A DNA stretch of 64,000 nt from Nocardia uniformis NBRC 13702 (GCF_001613345.1 NZ_BDCE01000092.1:1-64000), one strand, 5' to 3'. Shown: positions 1-9,250, counted from the stretch's first letter. Made by a program: numbers and translations. The notes: generated by a model from the letters alone, not told the origin.

Positions 1-558
1 GTGTGTCACCCGGGCCATATCGCCGCCGGTGGTCTGTGCGGCCCGGGGCATGATCGAGGAGTAGTAGGGCGGGTCCTCGAGGACCACCCCGCGCACGAGA
101 TCGGGGCGTGCTGCTGCGAGCCGGGTGGCGAGCAATCCGCCCGACGAATGCCCGGCGAGGAGTACGGGCGCACCGATCACCTCGTCGACGAACTGCGCCA
201 CGAGCTCACCGATTCGGGCGTTCGTGTACTCGTCACCGGGCAACCGGGCCGAACCGCCATGGCCGTGCACATCGATGGCGTAAACATGGTGCCGCTCAGC
301 AAGTTCCGGCAGCACCCGCTGGTAGTCCTGCCATCGGGATCCCTGCCCATGGATCAGCAGCAGCGGAGTACCGCGGTCGGGTCCCTCGGCATAGTTCGTC
401 CGGTACCCGCCGATATCGACGCTCTTCTCCGTGAACCCGGCATCGCGGACCCGCGCCATCGCATTTCGGTAATACCCCAGGTCAGCCCCGGAATGCCGCC
501 GCTTGATGAACACGACAGCCGACGCGCCAACCACTCCGAGTCCAGCAATCCACCGCAT
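1..558 (-). CDS. Alpha/beta hydrolase, 3' end beyond window
   Basis: The reverse strand reads openly from ATG at 558 to base 1, so about 186 residues are visible and the C-terminus is missing. The protein starts with a short hydrophobic N-terminus, then an LLLIHGQGS oxyanion-loop motif, an AIDVHGHGGSA stretch and the nucleophile elbow GHSSGG, which together mark an alpha/beta hydrolase. The catalytic serine is the central residue of GHSSGG; the acid and histidine would lie past the edge. The substrate cannot be told. The N-terminal hydrophobic segment may be a membrane anchor or signal. The forward open frame over the same bases looks like a shadow because the reverse translation carries family motifs. 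Confidence 0.85.
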   Translation of the reverse strand, partial: MRWIAGLGVVGASAVVFIKRRHSGADLGYYRNAMARVRDAGFTEKSVDIGGYRTNYAEGPDRGTPLLLIHGQGSRWQDYQRVLPELAERHHVYAIDVHGHGGSARLPGDEYTNARIGELVAQFVDEVIGAPVLLAGHSSGGLLATRLAAARPDLVRGVVLEDPPYYSSIMPRAAQTTGGDMARVTH

Positions 559-777
559 GCGATGAACTCTATTGGGTTCCGGTAGTAATCGCCGATTATC
601 CAACGCCCCTGGTTGGGGGTGATTCGCCGGTTCCGGGTGCTGGGTGGGGTGGATGGTGCTCGCCTGCCCGTCGCGTCCGCTTCCCAGATTGGCCTTGCGG
701 GGGCCTGCACTAGTACACAACCGGTCGATCACCTTCCGCGAGAACAACTTTCGGGCACCAGCTTCTACGGTGTTCTC

Positions 778-2037
778 ATGAGGTATCTAGAAGGTCATTT
801 CGCACCCGTCGAGGTGGAGATCACGGCCCACGACTTGCCGGTCACCGGGCGTATTCCGGCCGAACTCGGCGGCCGGTATGTGCGCAACGGTCCCAACCCG
901 GTCGGTGTGGAGGACCCTGCGACGCATATCTGGGGTATGGGTCAGGGCATGGTGCATGGGGTGCGGCTGCGCGACGGGCGGGCCGAGTGGTATCGCAACC
1001 GTTTCGTGCGGGTCCCCGGATTCGCACCCATGGTGCACGTAATCGACCATGCCGGGCAGACTTTCGCTCTAGCCGAGGGCGGATTGCCGCCGGCTCTGCT
1101 GGACGCCGAGCTCAACACCGTGGGTTCTTGCGAGCTGGGCGCCACCGCGGCGGGATTCACCGCCGGGGCGCATTCCAAACACGACCCGCGCACCGGAGAG
1201 TTGCATTCACTGTCCTATATACCTGGCCGTGATTTCGTGCAGTACGTCGTGACCGATGCGGTCGGGACCGTGGTCGACACCGTGTCGATTCCAATGACGC
1301 GGACCCCGTTTCTGCACGATTTCGCACTCACCGGCGACAATGTGGTGCTCTGGGACACCCCGCTGGGCTTCGACGGATTCGACTGCCGATGGCGGCCGGA
1401 TCACCCCACACGTGTCGGTGTCATGCCACGGACAGGTGGTGCGGTGCGCTGGCACGATATCGACCCCGTCCATGTCAGCCATACGCTCAACGCCTACGAC
1501 GACGGCGATTCGGTCGTCGTCGACCTGGTTACCGCGGATGGCCCGTTCGACCCCGCCGACCCGGGGGCCATCCGGCCCGTCCTGGACCGCTGGACCATCA
1601 CCACGGACAAGGTCCATCAGCAGCGCATCGACGACCGCCCGCAAGACTTCCCCCGCATCAACGACGCCTTCGCCGCCCGCCCCCACCGCTACGGCTACTC
1701 CGCCGCGACCGATCTGTATGGGATACCGTTCGCACCCGACAGCACGGCCCCGGACGAGATCTTCACCAACGCCTTGATAAAACACGACTTTCACCACGGA
1801 ACCGCGGACGTTCACACCTTCGGGACCGGAGAAGCGGTAGGCGAGGCGGCCTTCGCTGCCACCGGACCGGGCGAGGACGAGGGGTACCTGCTCACCTACG
1901 TCCACAATCCACACCGCAATGCCGCCGATCTGATCGTATTGGCCGCGCAGGACTTCACCGGTGAACCGGTCGCGCGCATACATCTACCGGTCCGCGTTCC
2001 GTTGGGCCTGCACGGCAACTGGCTTCCCGACCACTGA
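778..2037 (+). CDS. Carotenoid-cleavage oxygenase family protein
   Basis: The 419-residue product has the features of the RPE65/carotenoid cleavage oxygenase family, non-heme iron enzymes that split carotenoid or stilbene double bonds with O2. Family signatures visible are YVRNGPNP near the N-terminus, the GMGQGMVHGVRL stretch, several histidines likely to bind iron (in AHSKHD, FLHDF, VSHTLNAYDDGD and the final LGLHGNW) and the C-terminal VRVPLGLHGNW motif. A longer reading from 613 adds residues unlike the family, so the ATG at 778, directly before RYLEGHFAPVEVEITAHDLPV, is preferred. A regulator starts 17 bases after the stop, suggesting a two-gene unit. The substrate is unknown. Confidence 0.88.
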   Translation: MRYLEGHFAPVEVEITAHDLPVTGRIPAELGGRYVRNGPNPVGVEDPATHIWGMGQGMVHGVRLRDGRAEWYRNRFVRVPGFAPMVHVIDHAGQTFALAEGGLPPALLDAELNTVGSCELGATAAGFTAGAHSKHDPRTGELHSLSYIPGRDFVQYVVTDAVGTVVDTVSIPMTRTPFLHDFALTGDNVVLWDTPLGFDGFDCRWRPDHPTRVGVMPRTGGAVRWHDIDPVHVSHTLNAYDDGDSVVVDLVTADGPFDPADPGAIRPVLDRWTITTDKVHQQRIDDRPQDFPRINDAFAARPHRYGYSAATDLYGIPFAPDSTAPDEIFTNALIKHDFHHGTADVHTFGTGEAVGEAAFAATGPGEDEGYLLTYVHNPHRNAADLIVLAAQDFTGEPVARIHLPVRVPLGLHGNWLPDH

Positions 2038-2054
2038 CCCTGCACCATGATGGT

Positions 2055-2945
2055 GTGACCGATCCCCGACCGCCCTACCTTCGAATCGTCGCCGAGCTCG
2101 AGCGGCGCATCGCCGCAGGGGAATTGCGGCCGGGCGATCCGGTTCCCACCACCAGGGCCATCGTGGGCGAATGGGGTGTCGCCATGGCCACGGCCACCAA
2201 AGCCCTTGCGGCGCTCAAACACTCGGGTGCCATCGAATCCGCCCCCCGCGTCGGCGCCGTAGTCGCTGCGCGGCGGCTGCCCTCGCGCAGCACCGACGGG
2301 CTCGAACGCGAACGAGTAGTGCGCGCGGCGATGCAGATCGCCGACGCCCGCGGTCTGGCGGCGCTATCCCCGCGGGCTGTGGCGGCCGAACTCGGCATCG
2401 CGACGATTACCCTGCGCCGTCACCTCGACGGCGAGTCCGAAGTCACCCAGCTGATCGCGGACGCCGCGTTCGCCGAGATCGATTACCCCGAGCCTCCCCC
2501 GAGTTGGCGAGAGCATCTGCGTGTGGCCGCGCGGCTGCAATGGAGTGTCTACCAGCGTCATCCATGGGTACCCAGGCTCGTATCCATCACCCGCCCGGCC
2601 ACCCTGCCCGCCATGATGGCCTACGGACTGTGGACGCTGCGCGCCTTCGACGGCCTGGAGCTGGATTCCTCCACCCGGCTCCACATCTACGCCACCCTGG
2701 TCAACTACGTACGCGGCACAGCAATCAACATCGAAATCGAAGCGGGCGCCGAACTGGACACCGGGATGACAAGCAAACAATGGGGGGCCGCCCGCCTCGC
2801 CACCGACCGACCACTGATCGTCAAGATCACCGAACCGAACACGGAGATGGACCTGGAGTCGCTGTTCGCCTTCGGACTGGAACGGCTGCTCGACGGCCTG
2901 ACCATAGCGATGACGCCACAGAAGACCCGCCGACCACAGTCGTGA
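2055..2945 (+). CDS. GntR winged-helix / TetR-like double regulator
   Basis: The product (296 residues, GTG start) contains two DNA-binding modules. Residues about 5-75 form a GntR-type winged helix (PYLRIVAELERRIAAGELRPG, then TTRAIVGEWGVAMATATKAL). Residues about 83-140 resemble a TetR helix-turn-helix (RVVRAAMQIADARGLAALS, AVAAELGIATITLRRHL), followed by a TetR-like C-terminal ligand domain. This GntR-TetR arrangement is known in actinobacteria. It lies 17 bases downstream of the carotenoid oxygenase gene on the same strand, so it probably controls that gene. The ligand and operator are not visible. Confidence 0.82.
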   Translation: MTDPRPPYLRIVAELERRIAAGELRPGDPVPTTRAIVGEWGVAMATATKALAALKHSGAIESAPRVGAVVAARRLPSRSTDGLERERVVRAAMQIADARGLAALSPRAVAAELGIATITLRRHLDGESEVTQLIADAAFAEIDYPEPPPSWREHLRVAARLQWSVYQRHPWVPRLVSITRPATLPAMMAYGLWTLRAFDGLELDSSTRLHIYATLVNYVRGTAINIEIEAGAELDTGMTSKQWGAARLATDRPLIVKITEPNTEMDLESLFAFGLERLLDGLTIAMTPQKTRRPQS

Positions 2946-3630
2946 GCGGGTCTGGGCTGAGTCGTGAATCCGTCAGTAGACCCATGAGCCTGCGCAAGAA
3001 TCGGTTGCGGGCGGGATGCCTCTGTGATGACCTCCGGTCTCGTCGTACTCGAGTTGCTGCCACATCGGCCGCGGACAGGTGCCGTTCGAGTGGACCGGCG
3101 AAGGGTCTTCTCGGGAACCGGATTCGGTGCGCAGCGCGCTGATCGATTGCTCAGCGTGGACTGTGGCGGAATCGGCCCCAATGGAGTCAGTGACTCGAAC
3201 GGTACTCCGGGGCCCCATTTCTTCGGTTCCCATTGCCGGGAATGTCAATCCCTCGAAGTGTGGAGGGTTCTTCGATGCGGCCTCGTCTTATGATGGGCCG
3301 CCCGGCCGTCACACGCACGGCAGCCATCTGGGTCTCGTAGTCGATCAGTGACAGCCCGCCGCACAGCGAGTGCCGACCGCCGAAGACCTGTCATCCAGCG
3401 CTTCCAGCATCTCTATGTCGACGACGAGCAGATCAACGGCCACAGCCCGCACAAGCCATTCGGGCCGCCGATCACCGGCGGCCCGCCGATCCCGACACCG
3501 CCGGGTCGGAACGAACCGAACCACGCAAGCAGAACCAGCCGCGGCCACGATCGGTCAGCGAACGCCCCAACTTCACGCCGCGCACCCGGCGGCAGCGCCG
3601 ACGGGTGCGTTGAGGCGTCGGTGTTTGGCT
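2946..3630. other. Intergenic stretch without a convincing gene
   Basis: No open frame here has family features. It contains one exact TTCCC-N6-GGGAA palindrome (3227-3242) followed by a plausible ribosome site (TGGAGGGT) and an ATG at 3274 that stops after 21 codons. It may be a relict promoter and the start of a lost gene. Confidence 0.4.
3227..3242. promoter_or_regulatory. TTCCC-N6-GGGAA palindrome, copy 1
   Basis: The sequence is TTCCCATTGCCGGGAA. It is one of eight exact copies of the same inverted repeat found at or near gene starts in this window. Here the downstream reading frame is only 21 codons long, so the target may be lost. Confidence 0.45.
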
Positions 3631-4425
3631 CTACGGAATGTCGTCCCGCGACAGGCCGCCCGACTCGTCGAAGGTGTCCTCCACCGATTTGTTGCCGTCG
3701 CGGGCTGCTCCGTCGAATCCGTTCGTCTCGGACTTGATGGCGCTGACCTCATTCCAATCGCTCAGGCGCCCTTCTTCAGTATCGAACATGTCGTCCCGCG
3801 CGACGGTGTATTCGATATTGTCGAATCCCGCGTCTTGGAGTGCACGGACATTCGCATCGCGTTCGGTCGCGGGAACAAGGTTGCCGAGCCCGGTCCGCAT
3901 GGCCAACGGGCCGCCCGGTTGCAGGACACGGTTGAGCTCGGCTGCTCCACCCTCCTTCAACGCGGTGCCCAAGGGCACGGCCTCGACGTAGACCTGGTCG
4001 AATGCTTCGTCCGGGAACATCGACAAATCACGGAAATCTGCGACAACATCGGGCCGGGACTGCGAATCGATATTGACGAATATTTCGCCCGACTCGGCAG
4101 GTCGGAAGGCGTGACCACCGCCAACTACCATCCGCGCCCCGCCGGGGGATGCTTGGGCGCGATGTAACAGGGCATCGAGATCCGACGCTGGCTCGGTGCG
4201 CAGCTGCGCTGCGTCGATACCTCCCGGCACGGTCCCGAGCGGCCGTTGTCCCAGGCCGTAGTACCGTTCGGTCATGTCGTCGGTCTGGCGCCTCTCCCGC
4301 ACCCGCAATTCCCGGTTATCGGTGTACCGATACTCGGGCGACAGCCCCGCTCGTATCCGAACCTCCCGAACCAATGCGGCACCGGCCTCGTCTGCCGCCG
4401 CCGCCTGATCAACGGCTCGCCTCAC
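3631..4425 (-). CDS. Methyltransferase-like protein, possibly toxin-type C-terminal domain
   Basis: The 264-residue product starts at GTG 4425, directly after an in-frame stop. From about residue 98 it resembles a degenerate class I SAM methyltransferase: MVVGGGHAF in place of motif I, EIFVNID as the acidic strand-2 motif, DVVADFRDLSMFPDEAFDQVY as strand 4, then ELNRVLQPGGPLAMRTG, typical of the post-motif region. Domains like this occur at the end of secreted polymorphic toxins, and the neighbour at 4743 has a type VII secretion N-terminal domain, so a toxin or relict toxin tail is possible. The glycine-rich loop is unusual, so activity is doubtful. A forward frame over the same bases is treated as a shadow. 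Confidence 0.55.
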   Translation of the reverse strand: MRRAVDQAAAADEAGAALVREVRIRAGLSPEYRYTDNRELRVRERRQTDDMTERYYGLGQRPLGTVPGGIDAAQLRTEPASDLDALLHRAQASPGGARMVVGGGHAFRPAESGEIFVNIDSQSRPDVVADFRDLSMFPDEAFDQVYVEAVPLGTALKEGGAAELNRVLQPGGPLAMRTGLGNLVPATERDANVRALQDAGFDNIEYTVARDDMFDTEEGRLSDWNEVSAIKSETNGFDGAARDGNKSVEDTFDESGGLSRDDIP

Positions 4426-4742
4426 CCCCTCAGCGGAATCGTAAATCGGGGGGCGATTCCCTGCTCGCTGGCCGAACGGAAGCTGCGACTGAGAGACTCC
4501 TTTGCCCTGCGGAAGATTTCAGCGATCCTACTGCTCAGGAAAAATCACCTCTCACGACGATCGTGGGCAACCATATCGTAGATAGCGAGCATATGAAGTT
4601 CTCGCTGCCAGAAATATGAAAGCTCGCTGAAGGACTAACGCCGTTGTCTTCGCGTGCCTGCCGGATTGTGGCAGTCTTAACGTGACGGAGGCGTGTCTCG
4701 TAGTCCGACGCCGAGCAGAAGACTGGATTCGGGTGGCGTGGT
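4426..4742. other. Intergenic, AT-richer stretch
   Basis: This stretch separates two divergent genes (3631-4425 on minus, 4743 on plus). It is visibly less GC-rich than its surroundings around 4530-4640. I see no palindrome, RNA-like hairpin or gene; it presumably holds both promoters. Confidence 0.4.
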
Positions 4743-6458
4743 GTGGCGATAGAAATACCGCATGAGGTTGCTCTGTTCCTCAATGTGATGGGGGTTCCGT
4801 ACCCGGACATCGACGAGGATCAGGTGCGCGAACTCGCGCGGCAGGTGCGTGACTTCGCAGCCAACGTCGCGAACACCCACGAGTCAGCGACGGGCGCGAT
4901 CGACCGGATGGGGTCGGTGTATTCGGGTTACTCCTACGAGCAGCTGGTCGCGGCGTGGGCGCGGATGAGCGCAACTCATATGGCCGATCTCGACCGCGCG
5001 TGCCAGGTCACAGCCCAGGTTCTCGACGCCGCCGCGAACGTGATCACCATCGTGAAGGCTGCGGTGCTGGCCGGGCTCGCCGCGCTGGCTGCGAGCTATG
5101 CCAGCCTGATGGCGGCCACCATCGCGACCGCGGGCCTGTCGGCGGCCATGACCGTCGCGATCCGGGCGGCGGCGGCCAGGCTGGTGACCGCGATGGAGCA
5201 GACACTGCTCGTGTATCTCGCGGCCGAGGTAATCGGCAAGGCCATCGAACCACTGGAAGACACCGTCGCCCGCATGATCAATGGTGTCGCCTACGAGGCC
5301 GCCGCCGATGCCCTCGGAGTACCCCCGCCACCGAATTCGTCGGCGCTGCCGCTGCATATCGAACCGGACGAAGTGATGCGCTACGCCCAGGTGCTTGATG
5401 ATCATGCCGACGACATCGTCGGGCATGCGGGGAGGTTCGCCGACACCGTGGCGGCGTTGGACTTCACCACGGCCAGCGGAATCTACGACGCCGTCCCGCC
5501 CAGCAACGAGAACACACCGCACCGGTCGGCCAGCGTTTCGCAACCCGGTACCGCAGTAACCCCGCCGTCCACATCAGACCGGACAGCCGAGCCGAATGTG
5601 GCGACCACCGGAGCACAGCCAATTGCCACTATGCCAGACACTGGGACAAGCAACGGTGCGGGCCCAGCCGACACGCCCCACGGTCGTCAGTCCCGAGCCG
5701 CGTTCGAAAGTGCCGGTTCGTCGCCAGCCAATGCCAGTGACCATGTCGGCGCCGCCTCACACACGACGGCAGATACAGATTCCGTACGCCCGACAGCGAT
5801 CCACAGACCGAATGCCTACGGCGACGGCTCGCTCCCGACAGCAGCCGACGCGATACCGGGGCAGGGTCGAGACGCCGGAGTGTCCGTCCCGCTGCACAGT
5901 TCGGCGGTCGGGACTGGACAGGCGGCGCAATCTGGCAATTCCATCACCGCCACGGGCACACCCGTAACCGGCGCGGACGTGCACCGGCATCCTGTGGAAC
6001 CGGTCGCGCTGGCTGGGAAACATCAGGATGCGGCAGATGATGTCGTCGTTGGTCCGGCGCTTTCCCCAGCTACACACGCGACAGCTGGACATCCTCCGCC
6101 AACCGATGACAGGTCGACGGCCTCCACACGCTGGGGGCGTTCCGCAAGACCGGGTGACCAATTAGGCAGTCCAGCCAGACCAGCCCGTCAGCGCACCACC
6201 GCCCGACGACCGATCACTCCGGACACCGACCGCAAGCCGGGACCTACGCCCTGGTCGACGACACCCCATGCCGCGCCCGCAACCGGCCCGAAGACGACGG
6301 TGGTCGCGCCAACCCGCATCGAGCCGCGCCCCCAGCGTCATGAAGACGTGACCACTGCTCGACCCGATCAGGCCACCGGCCAGCACCGGATCCGCCAGAG
6401 TGCCGAAGACACATCGAGCGTGGCTAGGCAGGTAGATTCTGGAGTCGATTCCAGATGA
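4743..6458 (+). CDS. CpnT-like type VII secreted N-terminal domain with Pro/Thr-rich tail
   Basis: The 571-residue product (GTG start) begins with a helical WXG100-like domain of the kind found at the N-terminus of CpnT and related ESX-exported toxins (residues about 1-180, including SGYSYEQLVAAWARMSA and a long alanine-rich segment). A second helical piece follows at about 205-255 (EPDEVMRYAQVLDDHADDI, ending LDFTTASGIYD), as in EspC-like ESX proteins. The remaining ~310 residues are low-complexity Pro/Thr/Ala/Ser linker with no recognisable enzyme domain. Such proteins normally end in a toxin; here the stop at 6458 cuts it off and an ADP-ribosyltransferase-like piece follows in another frame. 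It is likely an export-domain remnant or a protein awaiting a toxin cassette. Confidence 0.7.
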   Translation: MAIEIPHEVALFLNVMGVPYPDIDEDQVRELARQVRDFAANVANTHESATGAIDRMGSVYSGYSYEQLVAAWARMSATHMADLDRACQVTAQVLDAAANVITIVKAAVLAGLAALAASYASLMAATIATAGLSAAMTVAIRAAAARLVTAMEQTLLVYLAAEVIGKAIEPLEDTVARMINGVAYEAAADALGVPPPPNSSALPLHIEPDEVMRYAQVLDDHADDIVGHAGRFADTVAALDFTTASGIYDAVPPSNENTPHRSASVSQPGTAVTPPSTSDRTAEPNVATTGAQPIATMPDTGTSNGAGPADTPHGRQSRAAFESAGSSPANASDHVGAASHTTADTDSVRPTAIHRPNAYGDGSLPTAADAIPGQGRDAGVSVPLHSSAVGTGQAAQSGNSITATGTPVTGADVHRHPVEPVALAGKHQDAADDVVVGPALSPATHATAGHPPPTDDRSTASTRWGRSARPGDQLGSPARPARQRTTARRPITPDTDRKPGPTPWSTTPHAAPATGPKTTVVAPTRIEPRPQRHEDVTTARPDQATGQHRIRQSAEDTSSVARQVDSGVDSR

Positions 6459-6486
6459 ATGTGTGCGTCACAGGTCGCGTTGAGCG

Positions 6487-6930
6487 GTGATCACTAGTCC
6501 GTTATTCGGTAGCTCTTGGGATCAGCCCGACCTTACCGGCGGCAATTGGCCTGCGGAGCTGGACCCGCTACCAGCCGGCTACAGGTCCTTCGCTACCGCG
6601 GGGGAGGCGGACGAGTATGGCATCGATACCTGGGAAGGCACGATCCACGCTGTCCCACAACATCCGGTGGACGACCTGCTGGTCCCCTACGTAGCTAACG
6701 GTTCGGAGATCAACGCGGTTCTTCGATCCGGATGGATCGACGAGGAAACAGTCGAGTTTGTCCGGAGTATGGACAGCCTGATGAAACTGACACCGCCTCT
6801 GGATAGTCCCCGGTTGGGGCGTGATGATCCGCTACACGCAGGTGCTTCGTCACCTCTATCGAAGTTCGCAGGGCATCTCCGCCCCTATTTCACACTCTCC
6901 CAACACTTTTCATCGGCGTATCCAGGCTGA
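6487..6930 (+). CDS. ADP-ribosyltransferase-like fragment
   Basis: The 147-residue frame (GTG start, in-frame stop just upstream) resembles the N-terminal half of an ADP-ribosyltransferase exoenzyme fold: AGYRSFATAGEADEYGIDTW, then VPYVANGSEINAVLRSG and EFVRSMDSLMKLTPPLDSP, matching the family order of Y...IN..LR and the helix before the arginine strand. The expected R-G, STS and E-x-E motifs are not seen; after about residue 105 the sequence turns unlike the family, suggesting truncation or frameshift. Position directly after a CpnT-like domain fits a detached toxin tail. No immunity gene is obvious. Catalytic activity is unlikely. Confidence 0.5.
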   Translation: MITSPLFGSSWDQPDLTGGNWPAELDPLPAGYRSFATAGEADEYGIDTWEGTIHAVPQHPVDDLLVPYVANGSEINAVLRSGWIDEETVEFVRSMDSLMKLTPPLDSPRLGRDDPLHAGASSPLSKFAGHLRPYFTLSQHFSSAYPG

Positions 6931-6935
6931 GTGTG

Positions 6936-7265
6936 TCAGCACCTGTCCAGGCCGGAGGTGCCGTTCCTGTTCGTGTTCTGGTCGTAGACGTAGTAGGGGC
7001 CGACGGCCAACCCCGGCACGTTTTTGTACCAGACATTTCCGTGACTGTTGACGACATAGCACCTGATGTAAAATTTATCGCCCTTGTTCTTGCGACTAGC
7101 GACCGAGTGCGACGCTCCCGGGCCTGTCCTGATCGGAACGTTGTCCTTGGCGATGGTCGTCGTGGTGTCCGCGTTTGCGATGGGTGCCAGGACGACACCG
7201 GCGGACAGTGCCAGAAAAGCGGCCGACAATGTGATCCCCGCGAACCTCTTACGTGTCTTCATCAT
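6936..7265 (-). CDS. Small exported protein with SH3-like fold
   Basis: The 109-residue product has a clear signal peptide (MMKTRKRF, hydrophobic core to about residue 28, cleavage near IANADT). The mature part, DNVPIRTGPGASHSVASRKNKGD...CYVVNSHGNVWYKN, follows the bacterial SH3 (SH3b) pattern that often binds cell wall or ligands in extracellular proteins. Two cysteines (in IRCYV and the penultimate position) could form a disulfide. GGAGA just before the tandem ATGATG supports this start. It overlaps nothing and converges on the ART-like fragment. Function is unknown. Confidence 0.78.
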   Translation of the reverse strand: MMKTRKRFAGITLSAAFLALSAGVVLAPIANADTTTTIAKDNVPIRTGPGASHSVASRKNKGDKFYIRCYVVNSHGNVWYKNVPGLAVGPYYVYDQNTNRNGTSGLDRC

Positions 7266-7803
7266 TCTCCATTCTTCCTATTTATGAACCGACGAGAAAT
7301 TACCGATTCGCTCGTTATACCGACAACGGAGTCGATCCTCTGGTGCGTCACATGGCCACGGCATCATAACCATGCAATGGAAATGCACTCCAGTCCGTGG
7401 AGAGGATTTGACATTCCATTGACATAGAGGGCTCTCTGCATGTCCGAACCGAGGGCCAGGGCACGCTCCGCGTGGATCAGGCGCTGACTGCGGGGAGTCG
7501 ACACTGGGTGGGGGTGCGGTCGGAGGCGGTGTCGAGAGTCAGGCCCCACACCCGAAACACGCTCGTCCGCGCGAGTGCCGGAAATGCCGCCACCGGCACA
7601 GCAGCAATTCCGACACCATGATCGCCCGCCATCTGTACGACCCCTTCCCGAGTCGGCGAGTCTTTTGCTTACTCAGCCCGGATCCACGGGCGAAATTCTG
7701 GTGGGCTGATTATTGGTAATTGGGGTGGTGGTCAACGTCGTGTCTGTGGGGTGGGTGGACCGCCCCGGCTTTGGTTGAGACCTGACTACCGACTACTCGT
7801 GTC
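7266..7803. other. Long gap, no supported gene
   Basis: Short frames occur on both strands but none has a convincing start, ribosome site or family motif. The first 150 bases are comparatively AT-rich and probably hold the promoter of the exported SH3-like gene. Otherwise I see nothing definite. Confidence 0.4.
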
Positions 7804-8346
7804 TCATGCTGCCGCGGGCTGCTGACTCGGGCCTTCCCGGAAGGCCTGCTCGAACTCCAACGGTGGACGATAGTCACAGGTGGTGGTTCGGAGTTCCCGC
7901 CCGGGCAAGGGTTTCCGATTGATCATCACCACGCTGCCGCGGGAATCGGCCAGCGCGGGCGCGAACAGGCGGGTAAGTCGCAGTGCCGAAACGACGTTGG
8001 TGTGGAACCCGGCCGCCACCGCTTCGAGGTCCGCCTCGGCCAGATCGGCCATGGGTGGCATGGCGAACGCATTGTTCACGAGCGCGTCTACTCTGCCGAA
8101 CGTCTCCAGTACTGTCTCGGCGAGCTTCGCAGCCGACGCGTCGCTGTCGATATCGGTCGGCACCACGCACGTCCGCCCGCCGATCTCCGCGATCTCCGCG
8201 ATCTCCTTCGAGACTTCCTCGAGCCGGCTCTCCGTTCGAGCCGCGAGCACCACAGTCGCCCCCGCGCGCGCACTCTGTACGGCGATCGACCGGCCGAGCC
8301 CCGGGCCTACACCCGATACGACAATGACCTTCTCGCGCAACAACAT
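7804..8346 (-). pseudogene. Truncated short-chain dehydrogenase/reductase
   Basis: The 180-residue frame begins as a classical SDR: VIVVSGVGPGLGRSIA carries the Rossmann glycine motif, VVLAARTESRLEEV the cofactor-selecting arginines, VPTDIDSDAS the D-x-D motif, and ALVNNAFAM the NNA(G) motif. After GSVVMIN, where the catalytic serine and YxxxK should follow, the sequence changes to unrelated residues and stops. About 70-90 residues, including the catalytic tyrosine and lysine, are missing. A duplicated IAEIAEIGG is also odd. It should not be an active oxidoreductase. Confidence 0.8.
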
Positions 8347-8444
8347 CAGTCGAAGCTAGTCGGCTATGTCCGGCGATGCGAAAACATACTCCCGGCAGTG
8401 GGAACTGGTCGAACTCCCAGGTCGACGTTTCCTGCCTCGGGGCT

Positions 8445-8912
8445 TTACTCCAGTGCCGACATCGACTCGGCGATATCGGGCGGCGCGGTCTGGATGAGCG
8501 CGCCGAATTCGCTGCGACGCCAATCGACGTACTGATGGACTCGGCACTGGCTGATGGCGGGGTTGCGGCGCGGCGCGGTGCGTACCTCGAGGTCCAATCC
8601 GACTGTGAAAGCATGACGTTCGAGGCCGGCCAGGTCGATGCCGCGCTGCGTTTCCAGGATCAGATGCAGCGTAGCCGAATGGGCGCCCCATTCATTGTAA
8701 ACATATCCACCCACCCAAATCGCTTGTCGTGCGGCGGCTTCCGAGGCCGCTGCCGCGGTGGACAGGGGGGTGCTGAACAAATCGCGGGCGATAACGTGTC
8801 CGTCCGCCCGGCAGATCGTGTATATCTTCCGTGTGGCGGCTGTCCAGAGCGTCAGGTGTGGTCCGTGGGCGCCGGATGCGCTGAATCGGGAATGGAGTGT
8901 GCGGTGCGACAT
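8445..8912 (-). CDS. Hypothetical protein
   Basis: I do not recognise this family. The 155-residue reading starts MSHRTLHSRF; the frame is open back to 9020, but the ATG at 8912 is preferred because a TTCCC-N6-GGGAA palindrome (8958-8973) and a CAGGAT hexamer (8930-8935) lie just upstream like a promoter. The composition is of a soluble protein, with a central HVIARDLFSTPL, an alanine-rich helix and a C-terminal QYVDWRRSEFGAL. Codon use is consistent with coding in a GC-rich genome. No membrane segment or catalytic motif is apparent. Confidence 0.5.
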   Translation of the reverse strand: MSHRTLHSRFSASGAHGPHLTLWTAATRKIYTICRADGHVIARDLFSTPLSTAAAASEAAARQAIWVGGYVYNEWGAHSATLHLILETQRGIDLAGLERHAFTVGLDLEVRTAPRRNPAISQCRVHQYVDWRRSEFGALIQTAPPDIAESMSALE

Positions 8913-8957
8913 AGTAATTCGAGCGTACGATCCTGAATCGGCCATTTCATGGCCGGA

Positions 8958-8973
8958 TTCCCATAGTTGGGAA
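8958..8973. promoter_or_regulatory. TTCCC-N6-GGGAA palindrome, copy 2
   Basis: The sequence is TTCCCATAGTTGGGAA. On the minus strand it is followed after 22 bases by CAGGAT, a possible -10, and then by the ATG of the hypothetical gene at 8912. Confidence 0.5.
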
Positions 8974-9055
8974 GATATGTCGATCGAATTGATCAACGCG
9001 ACCTCGGGATTCTCGTTCATGCGACGAGAATCCCGGCGGTCATGTTATTCCTGGC

Positions 9056-9226
9056 TTAGATCCGACGGCAGACGGAGAATGGATAGCTTCCGTTCTCGGG
9101 CCGGTCCTTGTAGAAGGGCCAATTCATTCTGGCCCGGGTATCAGGGCCGAAAATTCCATCGGCACCTGTTCCGGCTTTCCCCTGGGCATTGACCAGCGCG
9201 GCGTGGGTTCTGTTGGGAACCCGGCA
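9056..9226 (-). pseudogene. Peptidoglycan-binding domain remnant
   Basis: Read on the minus strand up to a TAA at 9056, the frame gives THAALVNAQGKAGTGADGIF and then GPDTRARMNW, a good match to the PG_binding_1 repeat (xxLVNxxGxxxxDGxFGPxTxxxxxxW), ending in FSVCRRI. It is in frame with, and directly follows, the TGA of the P450 gene, and no start codon precedes it. It looks like the tail of a lost secreted cell-wall protein whose front was removed when the P450 region joined here. Confidence 0.5.
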
Positions 9227-9250
9227 GCAACGTCCTGCGCGAGGTCTCCC

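Noticed and set aside
1..585. Forward frame of 194 residues at the left end
   Set aside because: The reverse strand encodes a clear alpha/beta hydrolase with nucleophile elbow over the same bases.
3370..4167. Forward frame of 265 residues
   Set aside because: It overlaps the reverse methyltransferase-like gene, which has family-like motifs; the forward translation has none.
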